Shown here piece after piece: positions 7,424-14,445 of a DNA stretch of 34,322 bases (position 1 is its first letter; each line of letters begins with the position of its first letter). Source of the DNA: Amulumruptor sp947039275. Its GTDB lineage: Bacteria > Bacteroidota > Bacteroidia > Bacteroidales > Muribaculaceae. Made by a program: the position numbers and the translations under genes. The DNA lies in contig CAMQYL010000030.1 in the NCBI GenBank assembly GCA_947039275.1, positions 1-34,322 on the forward strand, written 5' to 3'. The notes under the pieces are model-generated. The model was not told where the DNA came from, searched no databases, and saw only the letters and a program-made list of their open reading frames with translations.

Positions 7424-8530
7424 ATGCCGACTGATGCGATATACAAGATAGCTTTTTCGATGCTGTCCGGAGTCAATGGAGCTTCGGGGCGTAGGATACT
7501 TGACATAGTCGGCACGGAAGAACAATTTTTCAGTCTCAAGCCCGAGTATCTCGGGTCGATGCTCGGTCTGACATCCAAAATCATATCACGTGACTATCGT
7601 GACGGGCTGATGCGCAAAGCGGAGGACGAGGCGCGTTTCGTGGAAGCCCATGGCATCAGACTCTTTTATTTTGCCGACGAAGCATATCCGCAGCGGCTGC
7701 AGGAATGTGAGGACGCACCACTGATGCTCTACGGATTAGGCGACTGCGATCTTGACAACAAATTTGCATTGAGCATAGTGGGTACCCGCCATGCCACGCC
7801 ATATGGCATAGACTTCACACAAAAGACAATATTAGAACTCGCTGACTCATTGCCCGCCAAACCGATGATCACCAGCGGGCTCGCCTTCGGCATAGACATA
7901 GCCGCACACCGCGCGGCTCTAAAGTCGGCATCGCCGACTGTGGCAGTGCTGGCACATGGGCTCAAAAGCATCTACCCGGCTGTGCACCGACAGGATGCCA
8001 CTGCCATAATAGACCACGGTGGTATGCTTCTGACCGAGTACACAAGCGACGCTCCTGTACACCGCGGTAATTTCCTCGCCCGTAACCGCATCGTGGCTGG
8101 TCTGAGTGACGGAACATTGGTGGCAGAAAGCGCAGTCAAAGGGGGAGCAATGGTGACAGCATCAATCGCTGCAGCCTATTCTCGAGAGGTCATGGCACTC
8201 CCGGGGCGCATCTCCGACAGCTACAGTGCGGGGTGCAACCACCTCATCCGTTCCAACATGGCTTCATTGGTGACCTCTGCCGAGGATATAGCCAATACAC
8301 TCGGATGGCACATGGAAACCAGCCCAATCCACCAAAACACACTGCCATTAGCCCTTGACCCTGAGGAACAGGCAGTCGTAGATCTGCTTACAGAGCGCGG
8401 CGAAGCCACAACCAACCAGATAGCCATAGCCTCAGGCTTCTCCATCTCCCGCACCATGTCGCTCCTGATAGATATGGAATTCAAGGGTCTCATTATCTGC
8501 TACCCAGGCTCACGCTACCGCTTAGCCTGA
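7424..8530 (+). CDS. dprA: DNA-processing protein DprA/Smf
   Basis: A 368-residue DprA. An N-terminal helical/HhH-like region spans residues 1-75. The Rossmann-like domain starts at about residue 105 with SIVGTRHATPYG and continues through ITSGLAFGIDIAAHRAAL, AVLAHGLKSIYP, LLTEY, FLARNRIVAGLSDGTLVAES and GGAMVTASIAAAYSREVMALPG, then the SAGCNHLIRSN motif. A C-terminal winged-helix (about 305-368, EEQAVVDLLTERGEATTNQIA) is present. DprA binds single-stranded DNA and loads RecA during natural transformation. No other competence gene is in the window. Confidence 0.95.
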   Translation: MPTDAIYKIAFSMLSGVNGASGRRILDIVGTEEQFFSLKPEYLGSMLGLTSKIISRDYRDGLMRKAEDEARFVEAHGIRLFYFADEAYPQRLQECEDAPLMLYGLGDCDLDNKFALSIVGTRHATPYGIDFTQKTILELADSLPAKPMITSGLAFGIDIAAHRAALKSASPTVAVLAHGLKSIYPAVHRQDATAIIDHGGMLLTEYTSDAPVHRGNFLARNRIVAGLSDGTLVAESAVKGGAMVTASIAAAYSREVMALPGRISDSYSAGCNHLIRSNMASLVTSAEDIANTLGWHMETSPIHQNTLPLALDPEEQAVVDLLTERGEATTNQIAIASGFSISRTMSLLIDMEFKGLIICYPGSRYRLA

Positions 8531-8565
8531 AACATTCAAGCACCAGACGGATGAATCAGGCATTT

Positions 8566-8648
8566 CGACATGTCGCGTCCGCGAAACCGGGAATTAAACT
8601 GACGCAAATAACGACTTTTTGGCGGACGCGACATGTCGCGTCCCTACA
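8566..8648. repeat. Inverted pair of REP-like palindromes, core GCGACATGTCGC
   Basis: A full 27-base element at 8622-8648 has the same outer frame as the 6909 and 22759 copies (GCGGAC ... GTCCCTACA) but a different palindromic core. A truncated inverted copy at 8566-8582 is an exact 17-base reverse complement of 8622-8638. The pair can fold into one large cruciform in the dprA 3' region. Confidence 0.75.
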
Positions 8649-8707
8649 ATTTACGGTGCGAGCATCGGATGCCGTAACATCCATATTACTTATTGTCTGA
8701 ATCATAT

Positions 8708-8747
8708 AAAAAAATGACGCCCGAAATTCCTGATGGAATCCGGGCGT
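8708..8747 (-). terminator. Terminator of the 8779-9240 gene
   Basis: On the minus strand the stem cgggcgt/acgcccg (8741-8747 with 8717-8723) continues into ggaat/attcc with loop ATCA. A run of seven T follows one triplet later (plus-strand A-run 8708-8714). It sits between convergent genes and may serve both. Confidence 0.85.
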
Positions 8748-8778
8748 TACTTTATGTTTGTTTTCGTTGGGTGTATGA

Positions 8779-9240
8779 TCAGAAGTTGTATCCGATTTTC
8801 ATGTTGAAGCAACTTGTGGAACCGGCATGGTCGGGAGTCCAGCAGTGTCCGAGATAACCGATACCTCCATACCATTTTCCGAATTGCAGACCTACCATCG
8901 GGTTTACGAGGACGGCACCCCAATCGGTGTTTTCGGTGTTGATTTCGTAGCCGACATCAAAAGAGAAGAAAGGATACAAACCACCGAGTTTTCCTTCAAC
9001 CTGTGCACGCACGAAGATAGGAATCAGCGGTGCAGTGTCAAAGTTCCATTTCTCGGTGATACCGATACCGGCACCAAGACGGAAGTTCTTATGCACTTTG
9101 CTTGTGATACCGCCCTGAAAGTTGAAGGCTGTGAAACCGTCGCCAGCCTGCACAGGCTGAAACTCAAAGAACGGGTTGATGGCAGATGCTGACATTATTC
9201 CAGCGAGTGCCACTACTAAAGTCATCAGTAATTTCTTCAT
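8779..9240 (-). CDS. Small outer-membrane beta-barrel-type protein
   Basis: 153 residues. Residues 1-21 are a clear signal peptide (MKKLLMTLVVALAGIMSASA). The mature part alternates short amphipathic strands (GGITSKVHKNFRLGAGIGI, FFSFDVGYEI, NPMVGLQFGKWYGGIGYLG) and ends in a terminal aromatic residue (KIGYNF), the usual signature for barrel insertion. It resembles the small OmpX/OmpW-size barrels common in Bacteroidetes, but the family cannot be fixed by eye. It is monocistronic, with its own perfect promoter about 130 bases upstream and a strong terminator. The predicted 120-base leader contains a long-range stem. Confidence 0.8.
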   Translation of the reverse strand: MKKLLMTLVVALAGIMSASAINPFFEFQPVQAGDGFTAFNFQGGITSKVHKNFRLGAGIGITEKWNFDTAPLIPIFVRAQVEGKLGGLYPFFSFDVGYEINTENTDWGAVLVNPMVGLQFGKWYGGIGYLGHCWTPDHAGSTSCFNMKIGYNF

Positions 9241-9264
9241 TACACAATGATTTTGAAAGTTAAA

Positions 9265-9317
9265 GGAAACTCAATTGGTTGGTTTTATACTCGGATTAAA
9301 GCGAAAACTGAGTTTCC
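9265..9317 (-). promoter_or_regulatory. Leader stem in the barrel-protein mRNA
   Basis: A nine-base perfect inverted repeat (ggaaactca 9265-9273 with tgagtttcc 9309-9317) lies in the predicted 5' leader and encloses 35 bases. It could hide or expose the initiation region or stabilise the message. Confidence 0.35.
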
Positions 9318-9369
9318 ATAAATTTCCACCAAACCCATGGGAATCTTGTTAAGAGCAAAAAACCTGGGG

Positions 9370-9401
9370 CAAAATTAACGTTTGTTTTTTGATTTGTCAA
9401 A
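9370..9401 (-). promoter_or_regulatory. Promoter of the barrel protein (TTTG-N20-TAATTTTG)
   Basis: On the minus strand TTTG (9398-9401) is followed after exactly 20 bases by TAATTTTG (9370-9377). The predicted start near 9363 gives a leader of about 120 bases. The remaining divergent spacer up to 9530 is AT-rich, and I saw no equally good promoter for the rightward gene. Confidence 0.85.
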
Positions 9402-9530
9402 CTTTTTAGCACACTTTGTTGACTCTACATGGAAAAGATTTGATGAGATTTAGATTTTCTCAATAGAAATTATTAACTTGTGCTTTCTTAATTGTTTTAT
9501 CAACATCATAACCATTTAAAATCAAACACC

Positions 9531-10403
9531 ATGAAAAAGATAATACCTGCAAGTGAACTAATCATAAACGATGACGGCTCGGTGTTTCATCTGCATCTGA
9601 AGCCAGAGCAACTGACTGACAACATCATACTCGTCGGTGACCCTGGACGCGTGGAGATGGTGGCATCGTTTTTCGATACACGTGATTTTGATGTTCAGTC
9701 ACGTGAATTCCGCACCATAGGAGGCACTTACAACGGGCGACCGATCATGTGTCTGAGCCACGGTATCGGTCCTGACAACATCGATATAGTAATCAACGAG
9801 CTGGATGCACTGGCAAACATCGATTTCACCACACGAGAGGTCCGCGACAAAAAACGTGTGCTGACGATGGTGCGCATCGGTACCTCCGGGGCTTTACAAC
9901 CTGAGCTTACCATCGGCACACCTGTAATCGCTACCAAGTCGCTCGGATTTGACGGAGTGCTCAACTACTATGCAGGACGCAACGAAGTCGCCGACTTGGA
10001 GATGGAACACGCCTTCTGTGAGAGCGTGGGCTGGAATCCGCTGTGGGCGAAACCTTACATAGTGGATGCCGATGCCGAATTAGTGGAACGCATCGGACGT
10101 GACGACATGGTGCGCGGCAATACGATATCGGCGGTAGGCTTCTATGGTCCTCAGGGACGCGAACTGCGACTGCCGCTCGCCAATTCCGACCTCAACACAC
10201 GCATAGAGGCATTCAGATACGGCGACCGCAAAATCACCAACTATGAGATGGAAAGCGCACCGCTTCAGGGTCTCGGCAAACTGATGGGACACAAAGCCAT
10301 GACAGTCTGCTCCATCATAGCCAACCGCTACAACAACAATGCCAACCCCAACTACAAAAACGCCGTGCGCGATCTGATAAAGACGGTGCTTGACCGTATC
10401 TGA
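9531..10403 (+). CDS. Nucleoside phosphorylase (uridine phosphorylase-like)
   Basis: A 290-residue PNP/UDP family member. The phosphate-binding motif ILVGDPGRVE is near the N-terminus. RIGTSGALQPELTIGTPVIA is the central Gly-rich motif, and NYEMESAPLQGLGKLMGHKAMTVCSIIANR carries the family's ribose-binding Glu-Met-Glu. It would cleave a nucleoside with phosphate to base and ribose-1-phosphate in the cytoplasm. It is somewhat longer than the E. coli enzyme (253 residues), as in many Bacteroidetes homologues, so the base preference is uncertain. ATG 9531 begins the recognisable sequence; an upstream in-frame start at 9492 is less likely. It converges on the 10489 gene. Confidence 0.9.
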   Translation: MKKIIPASELIINDDGSVFHLHLKPEQLTDNIILVGDPGRVEMVASFFDTRDFDVQSREFRTIGGTYNGRPIMCLSHGIGPDNIDIVINELDALANIDFTTREVRDKKRVLTMVRIGTSGALQPELTIGTPVIATKSLGFDGVLNYYAGRNEVADLEMEHAFCESVGWNPLWAKPYIVDADAELVERIGRDDMVRGNTISAVGFYGPQGRELRLPLANSDLNTRIEAFRYGDRKITNYEMESAPLQGLGKLMGHKAMTVCSIIANRYNNNANPNYKNAVRDLIKTVLDRI

Positions 10404-10448
10404 CATAAGCGACACTACTTGCCTCAAACAAATCCAATATAATATTAG

Positions 10449-10478
10449 GGTGTTGCAGAACATCTGTTCTGCAACACC
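10449..10478. terminator. Bidirectional terminator hairpin between convergent genes
   Basis: A perfect 14-base-pair stem (10449-10462 with 10465-10478) with a two-base loop lies between two converging stop codons (10403 and 10489). T-runs are weak on both sides. Confidence 0.65.
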
Positions 10479-10488
10479 ACAATATCGT

Positions 10489-11193
10489 TTAGATGGTGTA
10501 GATCAAGCCTACTCCAAGGATTATTATATCTTTCAGAGGGACTTTGCTGCTGAGAATTTTCTGGCGCACGTAGAGGTCACAGGTTGAAATCTCGTAATAT
10601 AGGGATATTTCCTTGCCGAGAATCCTCTTATGCTCCGGTATCGTGAATGTGACACGCTGCCCAAAGCCGAGATGAAACCTTATGCGGCTCGAAAATCCAT
10701 AATAGCCGTCGGGATAGCGCTCAGGCTCTGATGTCCAGAACTCACTATGGAGTATCGAATTGACCGAAAGGCTCACCGAAAGCGGACGTATGCTCCACTG
10801 GTCATTACATCTGATACGCCAAGGCACGTAGGAATCTCTCAATGTCAGAGTCCAATAGGTAGGATAATCGTAGCGATGCGGCACTATACCCACCAACAGA
10901 TGGGTCTCCCACTGCTGCGACCTCCCATAGTCCCAACCAGGTCCGATGGAAAACATCCCGATACCGCCAGCATACTGGAGCGTAAACAGATTGGGAATCA
11001 ATCGTTTCCATCGTAGCTCACGCGCTGCAAGCCGTTCCTCATATTTCTGGATTTTCTGTTGATACCTCTCTATCTCGGCATCCCTGACCACCGTAGAGAT
11101 GGAATCGGGGAGCGTATTTTCAGCGACAGCCGGCAAAGATGCCGAAATGGACAACACAACGACTGCCACGCTCTTAATACACCACTTTCTCAT
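10489..11193 (-). CDS. Exported envelope protein of unknown function, probable beta-barrel
   Basis: 234 residues from ATG 11193, which starts MRKWCIKSVAVVVLSISASLPAVAEN, a signal peptide. The in-frame codons above it lie inside the preceding gene and lack a leader-peptide pattern. A short charged coiled-coil-like segment (EIERYQQKIQKYEERLAARELRWKR) follows the cleavage site. The remainder has alternating aromatic strands and a hydrophobic C-terminus ending GVGLIYTI, suggesting an outer-membrane barrel. It overlaps the 3' end of the phosphoesterase gene by 20 bases, so translation is probably coupled. I do not recognise a named family. Confidence 0.75.
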   Translation of the reverse strand: MRKWCIKSVAVVVLSISASLPAVAENTLPDSISTVVRDAEIERYQQKIQKYEERLAARELRWKRLIPNLFTLQYAGGIGMFSIGPGWDYGRSQQWETHLLVGIVPHRYDYPTYWTLTLRDSYVPWRIRCNDQWSIRPLSVSLSVNSILHSEFWTSEPERYPDGYYGFSSRIRFHLGFGQRVTFTIPEHKRILGKEISLYYEISTCDLYVRQKILSSKVPLKDIIILGVGLIYTI

Positions 11194-12061
11194 AGTCATA
11201 TCCATCATCTGTGACCGTAAAAACAAAAAATGTCCTCTTAGCCATATTGGCGCACTGATAGTATAAGACACCGTTGCCGTAGATGTCAGCTATGTCATCG
11301 GCATGATTATGACCATTGATACAGAATCCCCGTGCCATGCTGCCGTTTAATATGCCATCAGACTCATCCACTATGCGCCCGTCATCAGAGCCGAGTCCGG
11401 GATACTGAGTGATATAGTGATTAAACGGACGCGCCACGTTGTTGTTAAACTGTTCGTCATATGGACGGGAATGCATGACGACTATGGTATGGGTTATCGT
11501 AGCGGGATTATTGTGGTTGAGCATCGCGATATGCTCTATATCGCCCTGTATAAATTCAAAATCAGGCACAGGATGCGAGTAATCGTATTCAAGCGCAACG
11601 GTGTTAAGGCAAACGAAATGTACCGGACCGACATTAAATGAGAAATTTTGGGGTCCGTACATATAGTCAAATGTATCGTTGCCGTTGCCGAGACAATCGT
11701 GGTTGCCGATTACCGCCACATATGGCAGACCACAATCTTCCAGCATATCACGGCACCACATGAATTCTTTGGGCAAACCGAAATCAGTCTGATCACCGCC
11801 ATGTATGATAAAATCAATGTCACCACGCTGGCGTATTATGTCAAGGGCATCCGACATATCATTGAGGGCACCCTGCGTATCAGTGATAAACGCGAACTTA
11901 AAAGGTGGAGTCAGTCCGCTGTTTTCAAGTATAGACGTATATTTGACATTGACAGCCGTCTCACCATCAATATGTACAGAATAGGGATGATATTCGAAAT
12001 TGTCACACGACACCAACGCCGATGCAAGAGCCGTCAGGATGATAGGTTTTACAAGTTTCAT
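11174..12061 (-). CDS. Lipoprotein metallophosphoesterase (calcineurin-like)
   Basis: 295 residues. A signal peptide ends in the lipobox LVSC with Cys19, predicting a lipid anchor. The catalytic fold shows ordered metal motifs: ITDTQG (Asp61, Gln63), HGGDQTD, VIGNHDCLG, VVMHSRPYD and INGHNHADD. The first motif is D-x-Q in place of the canonical D-x-H, a substitution tolerated in parts of the superfamily. The substrate is unknown; an envelope location is expected. A TAAATTTG box lies only five bases before the ATG, suggesting a leaderless message. The downstream envelope protein overlaps it by 20 bases, so the two form an operon. Confidence 0.88.
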   Translation of the reverse strand: MKLVKPIILTALASALVSCDNFEYHPYSVHIDGETAVNVKYTSILENSGLTPPFKFAFITDTQGALNDMSDALDIIRQRGDIDFIIHGGDQTDFGLPKEFMWCRDMLEDCGLPYVAVIGNHDCLGNGNDTFDYMYGPQNFSFNVGPVHFVCLNTVALEYDYSHPVPDFEFIQGDIEHIAMLNHNNPATITHTIVVMHSRPYDEQFNNNVARPFNHYITQYPGLGSDDGRIVDESDGILNGSMARGFCINGHNHADDIADIYGNGVLYYQCANMAKRTFFVFTVTDDGYDYEKVVY

Positions 12062-12066
12062 GTATC

Positions 12067-12074
12067 CAAATTTA
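12067..12074 (-). promoter_or_regulatory. -7 box TAAATTTG five bases before the phosphoesterase ATG
   Basis: A perfect TAnnTTTG on the minus strand lies immediately upstream of ATG 12061. As with the TPR gene at 979, the spacing predicts a leaderless transcript. The -33 match is weak. Confidence 0.5.
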
Positions 12075-12267
12075 CAAACTCTCTGACAACTCTTAATCTA
12101 CATATCCCCTATGGCGTATTTTTAAGGAAATACCGAACAGTTTTTATGGAAAAACAGCGTCATACAGCATGTCGCAACTTGTTATAAAAGCATAAAATCA
12201 CACACATCCACCAATCATATCCGACCAAATGGTTGTTAATATCACGTAACTCTAAATCTAATTGATT

Positions 12268-12606
12268 ATGTCAGATAACACTAATAACACCGCACAGAAA
12301 GAGAACATAGCTCAGAATGCAGCCAATCTCTCCAAAGACGCAGCTGACCTCAGCGTACAGTCTGGAATCTTATCAGCCAAAGAAGGTCTTTCAGCTGCAA
12401 AAGACAAGATAGCCGACAAAGTAGGCGATGCCAAGGATGCAATAGCCGACAAGCTGTCAGATGCCAAGGAGACCTTGAGCGACCAGGCTGACAACGCCAA
12501 AGAGAAAATCAGCGATGCCGCTTCAGGACTTAAAGGCAAGCTCGCAGACTTCATCGACTCGGCAGCCGACAAGGCAGCAGGGCTTGCTGACAAACTGCGC
12601 GACTAA
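12268..12606 (+). CDS. LEA-like amphipathic 11-residue repeat protein
   Basis: 112 residues from ATG 12268 (MSDNTNNTAQKENI). It has no signal peptide, no Cys, no Trp, and is rich in Ala, Asp and Lys. From residue 45 to 110 there are six uninterrupted 11-residue units: KDKIADKVGDA, KDAIADKLSDA, KETLSDQADNA, KEKISDAASGL, KGKLADFIDSA, ADKAAGLADKL. This periodicity is that of group 3 LEA proteins and apolipoprotein-type helices, which are disordered in water and fold on membranes or on drying. The role is inferred as stress protection or membrane binding. It stands alone with a strong terminator downstream. No clear promoter box was found in the 206-base divergent spacer. Confidence 0.8.
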   Translation: MSDNTNNTAQKENIAQNAANLSKDAADLSVQSGILSAKEGLSAAKDKIADKVGDAKDAIADKLSDAKETLSDQADNAKEKISDAASGLKGKLADFIDSAADKAAGLADKLRD

Positions 12607-12641
12607 TAAGATACGCATCGATATCTTTCTACCAATGCTCG

Positions 12642-12690
12642 CCGCCGTCTGCCACGTGAATGTGTCAGACGGCGGTGTTACTTTTACTTA
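12642..12690 (+). terminator. Terminator of the LEA-like gene
   Basis: A perfect 10-base-pair GC-rich stem (12642-12651 with 12666-12675) is followed by the T-rich tail tgttacttttactta, 36 bases after the stop. Confidence 0.8.
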
Positions 12691-12747
12691 AAAAACAGAG
12701 GCATGGGAAGCAGCTCTGAAAAAATTTAGTAATTTTACCTCCAGAAT

Positions 12748-13374
12748 ATGGCAGATACATACTCATCACTATGCGGCGATACAGATGCAGCTGCCGACAA
12801 GAAGCAGCGCACTGACAGCGGGGCGACGGACGAAGCCACTCCGCAGCTCATCGCACGCCTTCGCGACCCTGCTACATGCCGGCAAGCATTCGGGGAGGTA
12901 ATCAAGCTCTACGGCACACGCCTCTACTGGCAGATACGACGTATGGTGCAGACCCACGAGGATGCCGACGACATCCTCCAGAATACATTTTTGAAAGCAT
13001 GGTCGAATATCGAGAATTTCCGTGGCGATGCCAAGCTCAAGACATGGCTCTACAAGATAGCTATCAACGAAAGCCTCACATTTTTAGAAAAAGAGCGCAA
13101 ACGGTGCAACATATCGCTTGAAGACGAATCGTCGATGATAATCAATCTCATCGCTGCCGACAAATATGTCGACGGTGACGAGCTGGCACTTGAACTGCGC
13201 AAAGTCATAGCCACGCTGCCAGAGAAACAGAGACTTGTATTCAACATGAAGTATTTTGATGACATGAAATATGAGCAGATGTCAGAGATACTCGGCACAT
13301 CTGTCGGGGCACTCAAAGCATCGTATCATCTTGCTGTGAAGAAAATAGAGCAACATTTTTCGGAATCGGATTAA
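12748..13374 (+). CDS. ECF-type RNA polymerase sigma factor
   Basis: 208 residues. After a polar N-terminal extension of about 45 residues come sigma region 2 (LYWQIRRMVQTHEDADDILQNTFLKAWSNIENFRG, then KLKTWLYKIAINESLTFL) and, from about residue 150, region 4 (LPEKQRLVFNMKYFDDMKYEQMSEILG then SVGALKASYHLAVKKIEQH, a helix-turn-helix). No region 3 is present, which defines group 4. A degenerate box TAATTTTA lies ten bases before the ATG and may be the promoter. It heads a train of same-strand genes. The next encodes a small membrane protein in the place where anti-sigma factors usually sit, so release from the membrane in response to envelope stress is the likely regulation. Confidence 0.92.
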   Translation: MADTYSSLCGDTDAAADKKQRTDSGATDEATPQLIARLRDPATCRQAFGEVIKLYGTRLYWQIRRMVQTHEDADDILQNTFLKAWSNIENFRGDAKLKTWLYKIAINESLTFLEKERKRCNISLEDESSMIINLIAADKYVDGDELALELRKVIATLPEKQRLVFNMKYFDDMKYEQMSEILGTSVGALKASYHLAVKKIEQHFSESD

Positions 13375-13442
13375 ACTTTCACACGGCAACGCAGTCAAAA
13401 CAGAAAAACAGCATCAAGTCACTCTCCATATTCCAACCGGCA

Positions 13443-13877
13443 ATGAAACACGATGATACAAATACAATCCTTGACAAGATAGGACGGCATGACGGCATGA
13501 CAGTCCCTGACGGGTATTTCGACACCCTGACTCAGCGCATCGAGGCATCTCTGCCCGAACGTGACTGGGAGAAAGAACAGGCAGACAATATAGCTCCACG
13601 CAGCATATGGCAGCGCATCAGACCCTACGTATATCTTGCAGCCATGTTTGCAGGCGTATGGTGCATGATGCACATATTTTCGCTGACCGGAGCTACCTCT
13701 CCGGGACAGATGTCAATAGATAACTACCCAGTGCTTGCCCAGGCACTGTCAGACCCCGCAGTAGCCGAAGAGCTCAACGATGAGACCTACTACACCACCA
13801 ACGAGGAGGATCTGATGGACATGCTCTGGCAAGAAGGCTTTGACCCTATGGATGACACCTCTGCGCCAAACCAATAA
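13443..13877 (+). CDS. Small single-span membrane protein, putative anti-sigma factor
   Basis: 144 residues. The N-terminal cytoplasmic part carries VPDGYFDTLTQRIEASLPE, a PxGYF motif seen in small proteins encoded beside Bacteroidetes ECF sigma genes. One transmembrane helix (about residues 61-82, VYLAAMFAGVWCMMHIFSL) separates it from an acidic C-terminal domain rich in Asp, Glu and Tyr. No zinc-binding ZAS motif (HxxxCxxC) is visible, so it is not a classical zinc anti-sigma. The role is inferred from topology and position 68 bases after the sigma gene and before the Spy-like gene. Confidence 0.7.
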   Translation: MKHDDTNTILDKIGRHDGMTVPDGYFDTLTQRIEASLPERDWEKEQADNIAPRSIWQRIRPYVYLAAMFAGVWCMMHIFSLTGATSPGQMSIDNYPVLAQALSDPAVAEELNDETYYTTNEEDLMDMLWQEGFDPMDDTSAPNQ

Positions 13878-13912
13878 ACAACCTCTAAACGATACGATTA
13901 AACGAACGACAT

Positions 13913-14398
13913 ATGCATAGCAACAAGTTTTATAGATTAGCCATCATGCTCACTCTGCTATTAGCCTCGGCGGTCACAAACGTGTCAGCACAGAAGCGTC
14001 ACGGCGGTTCACCAGCCGACCGCCAGAAGTGGGAAGCTGAAATGACGCAGTACAAACATGACAGGCTGACCAAAGAACTGGGACTCAATGACGACCAAAC
14101 CACACGCTTCTTTGCTCTGTATGACGCTATGGACCGTGAACGCAGGGCTGTGTTCTACAACGACACACGCATGCGCAAGGAGATGAAGCGAAAGGCTAAC
14201 CCTACCGACAAAGAATATACCGAGGCTACGAACGTGTCGCTCTCAGTGGGGGCAAACGTCAACCGCATAGAAACGAAATATTATCAGGAGATAGGCAAGA
14301 TTCTCACCCCTAAACAGGTGTACCAGCTCCGTCTTGCCGAGCAGAAACTCAACAAAGAATTTCGCAAGCATGCGCGCGAACTGCGTAAAGACAAATAG
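13913..14398 (+). CDS. Spy/CpxP-like periplasmic protein
   Basis: 161 residues with a signal peptide (LAIMLTLLLASAVTNVSAQ). The mature part is almost entirely helical and highly charged. LGLNDDQTTRF and ILTPKQVYQLRLAEQK are two LTxxQ-type repeats, the Spy/CpxP hallmark. Spy proteins are ATP-independent chaperones, CpxP inhibits an envelope sensor, and CnrX senses metal. It lies 35 bases after the putative anti-sigma gene, so it probably either senses misfolding for the sigma system or is one of its effectors. Confidence 0.8.
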   Translation: MHSNKFYRLAIMLTLLLASAVTNVSAQKRHGGSPADRQKWEAEMTQYKHDRLTKELGLNDDQTTRFFALYDAMDRERRAVFYNDTRMRKEMKRKANPTDKEYTEATNVSLSVGANVNRIETKYYQEIGKILTPKQVYQLRLAEQKLNKEFRKHARELRKDK

Positions 14399-14445
14399 CC
14401 CATACACACTCTCCCCTCTTCTACAACCCACAAACGCGTTTCACA

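Noticed and set aside
8827..9192. 121-codon plus-strand ORF opposite the barrel protein
   Set aside because: It is the antisense frame of a gene with a clear signal peptide, promoter and terminator; its translation shows no domain pattern.
12730..12737. TAATTTTA as promoter of the ECF sigma gene
   Set aside because: It differs from TAnnTTTG in the final G and has no TTTG at 20 bases; an ECF-type self-promoter is equally likely, so it was not listed separately.
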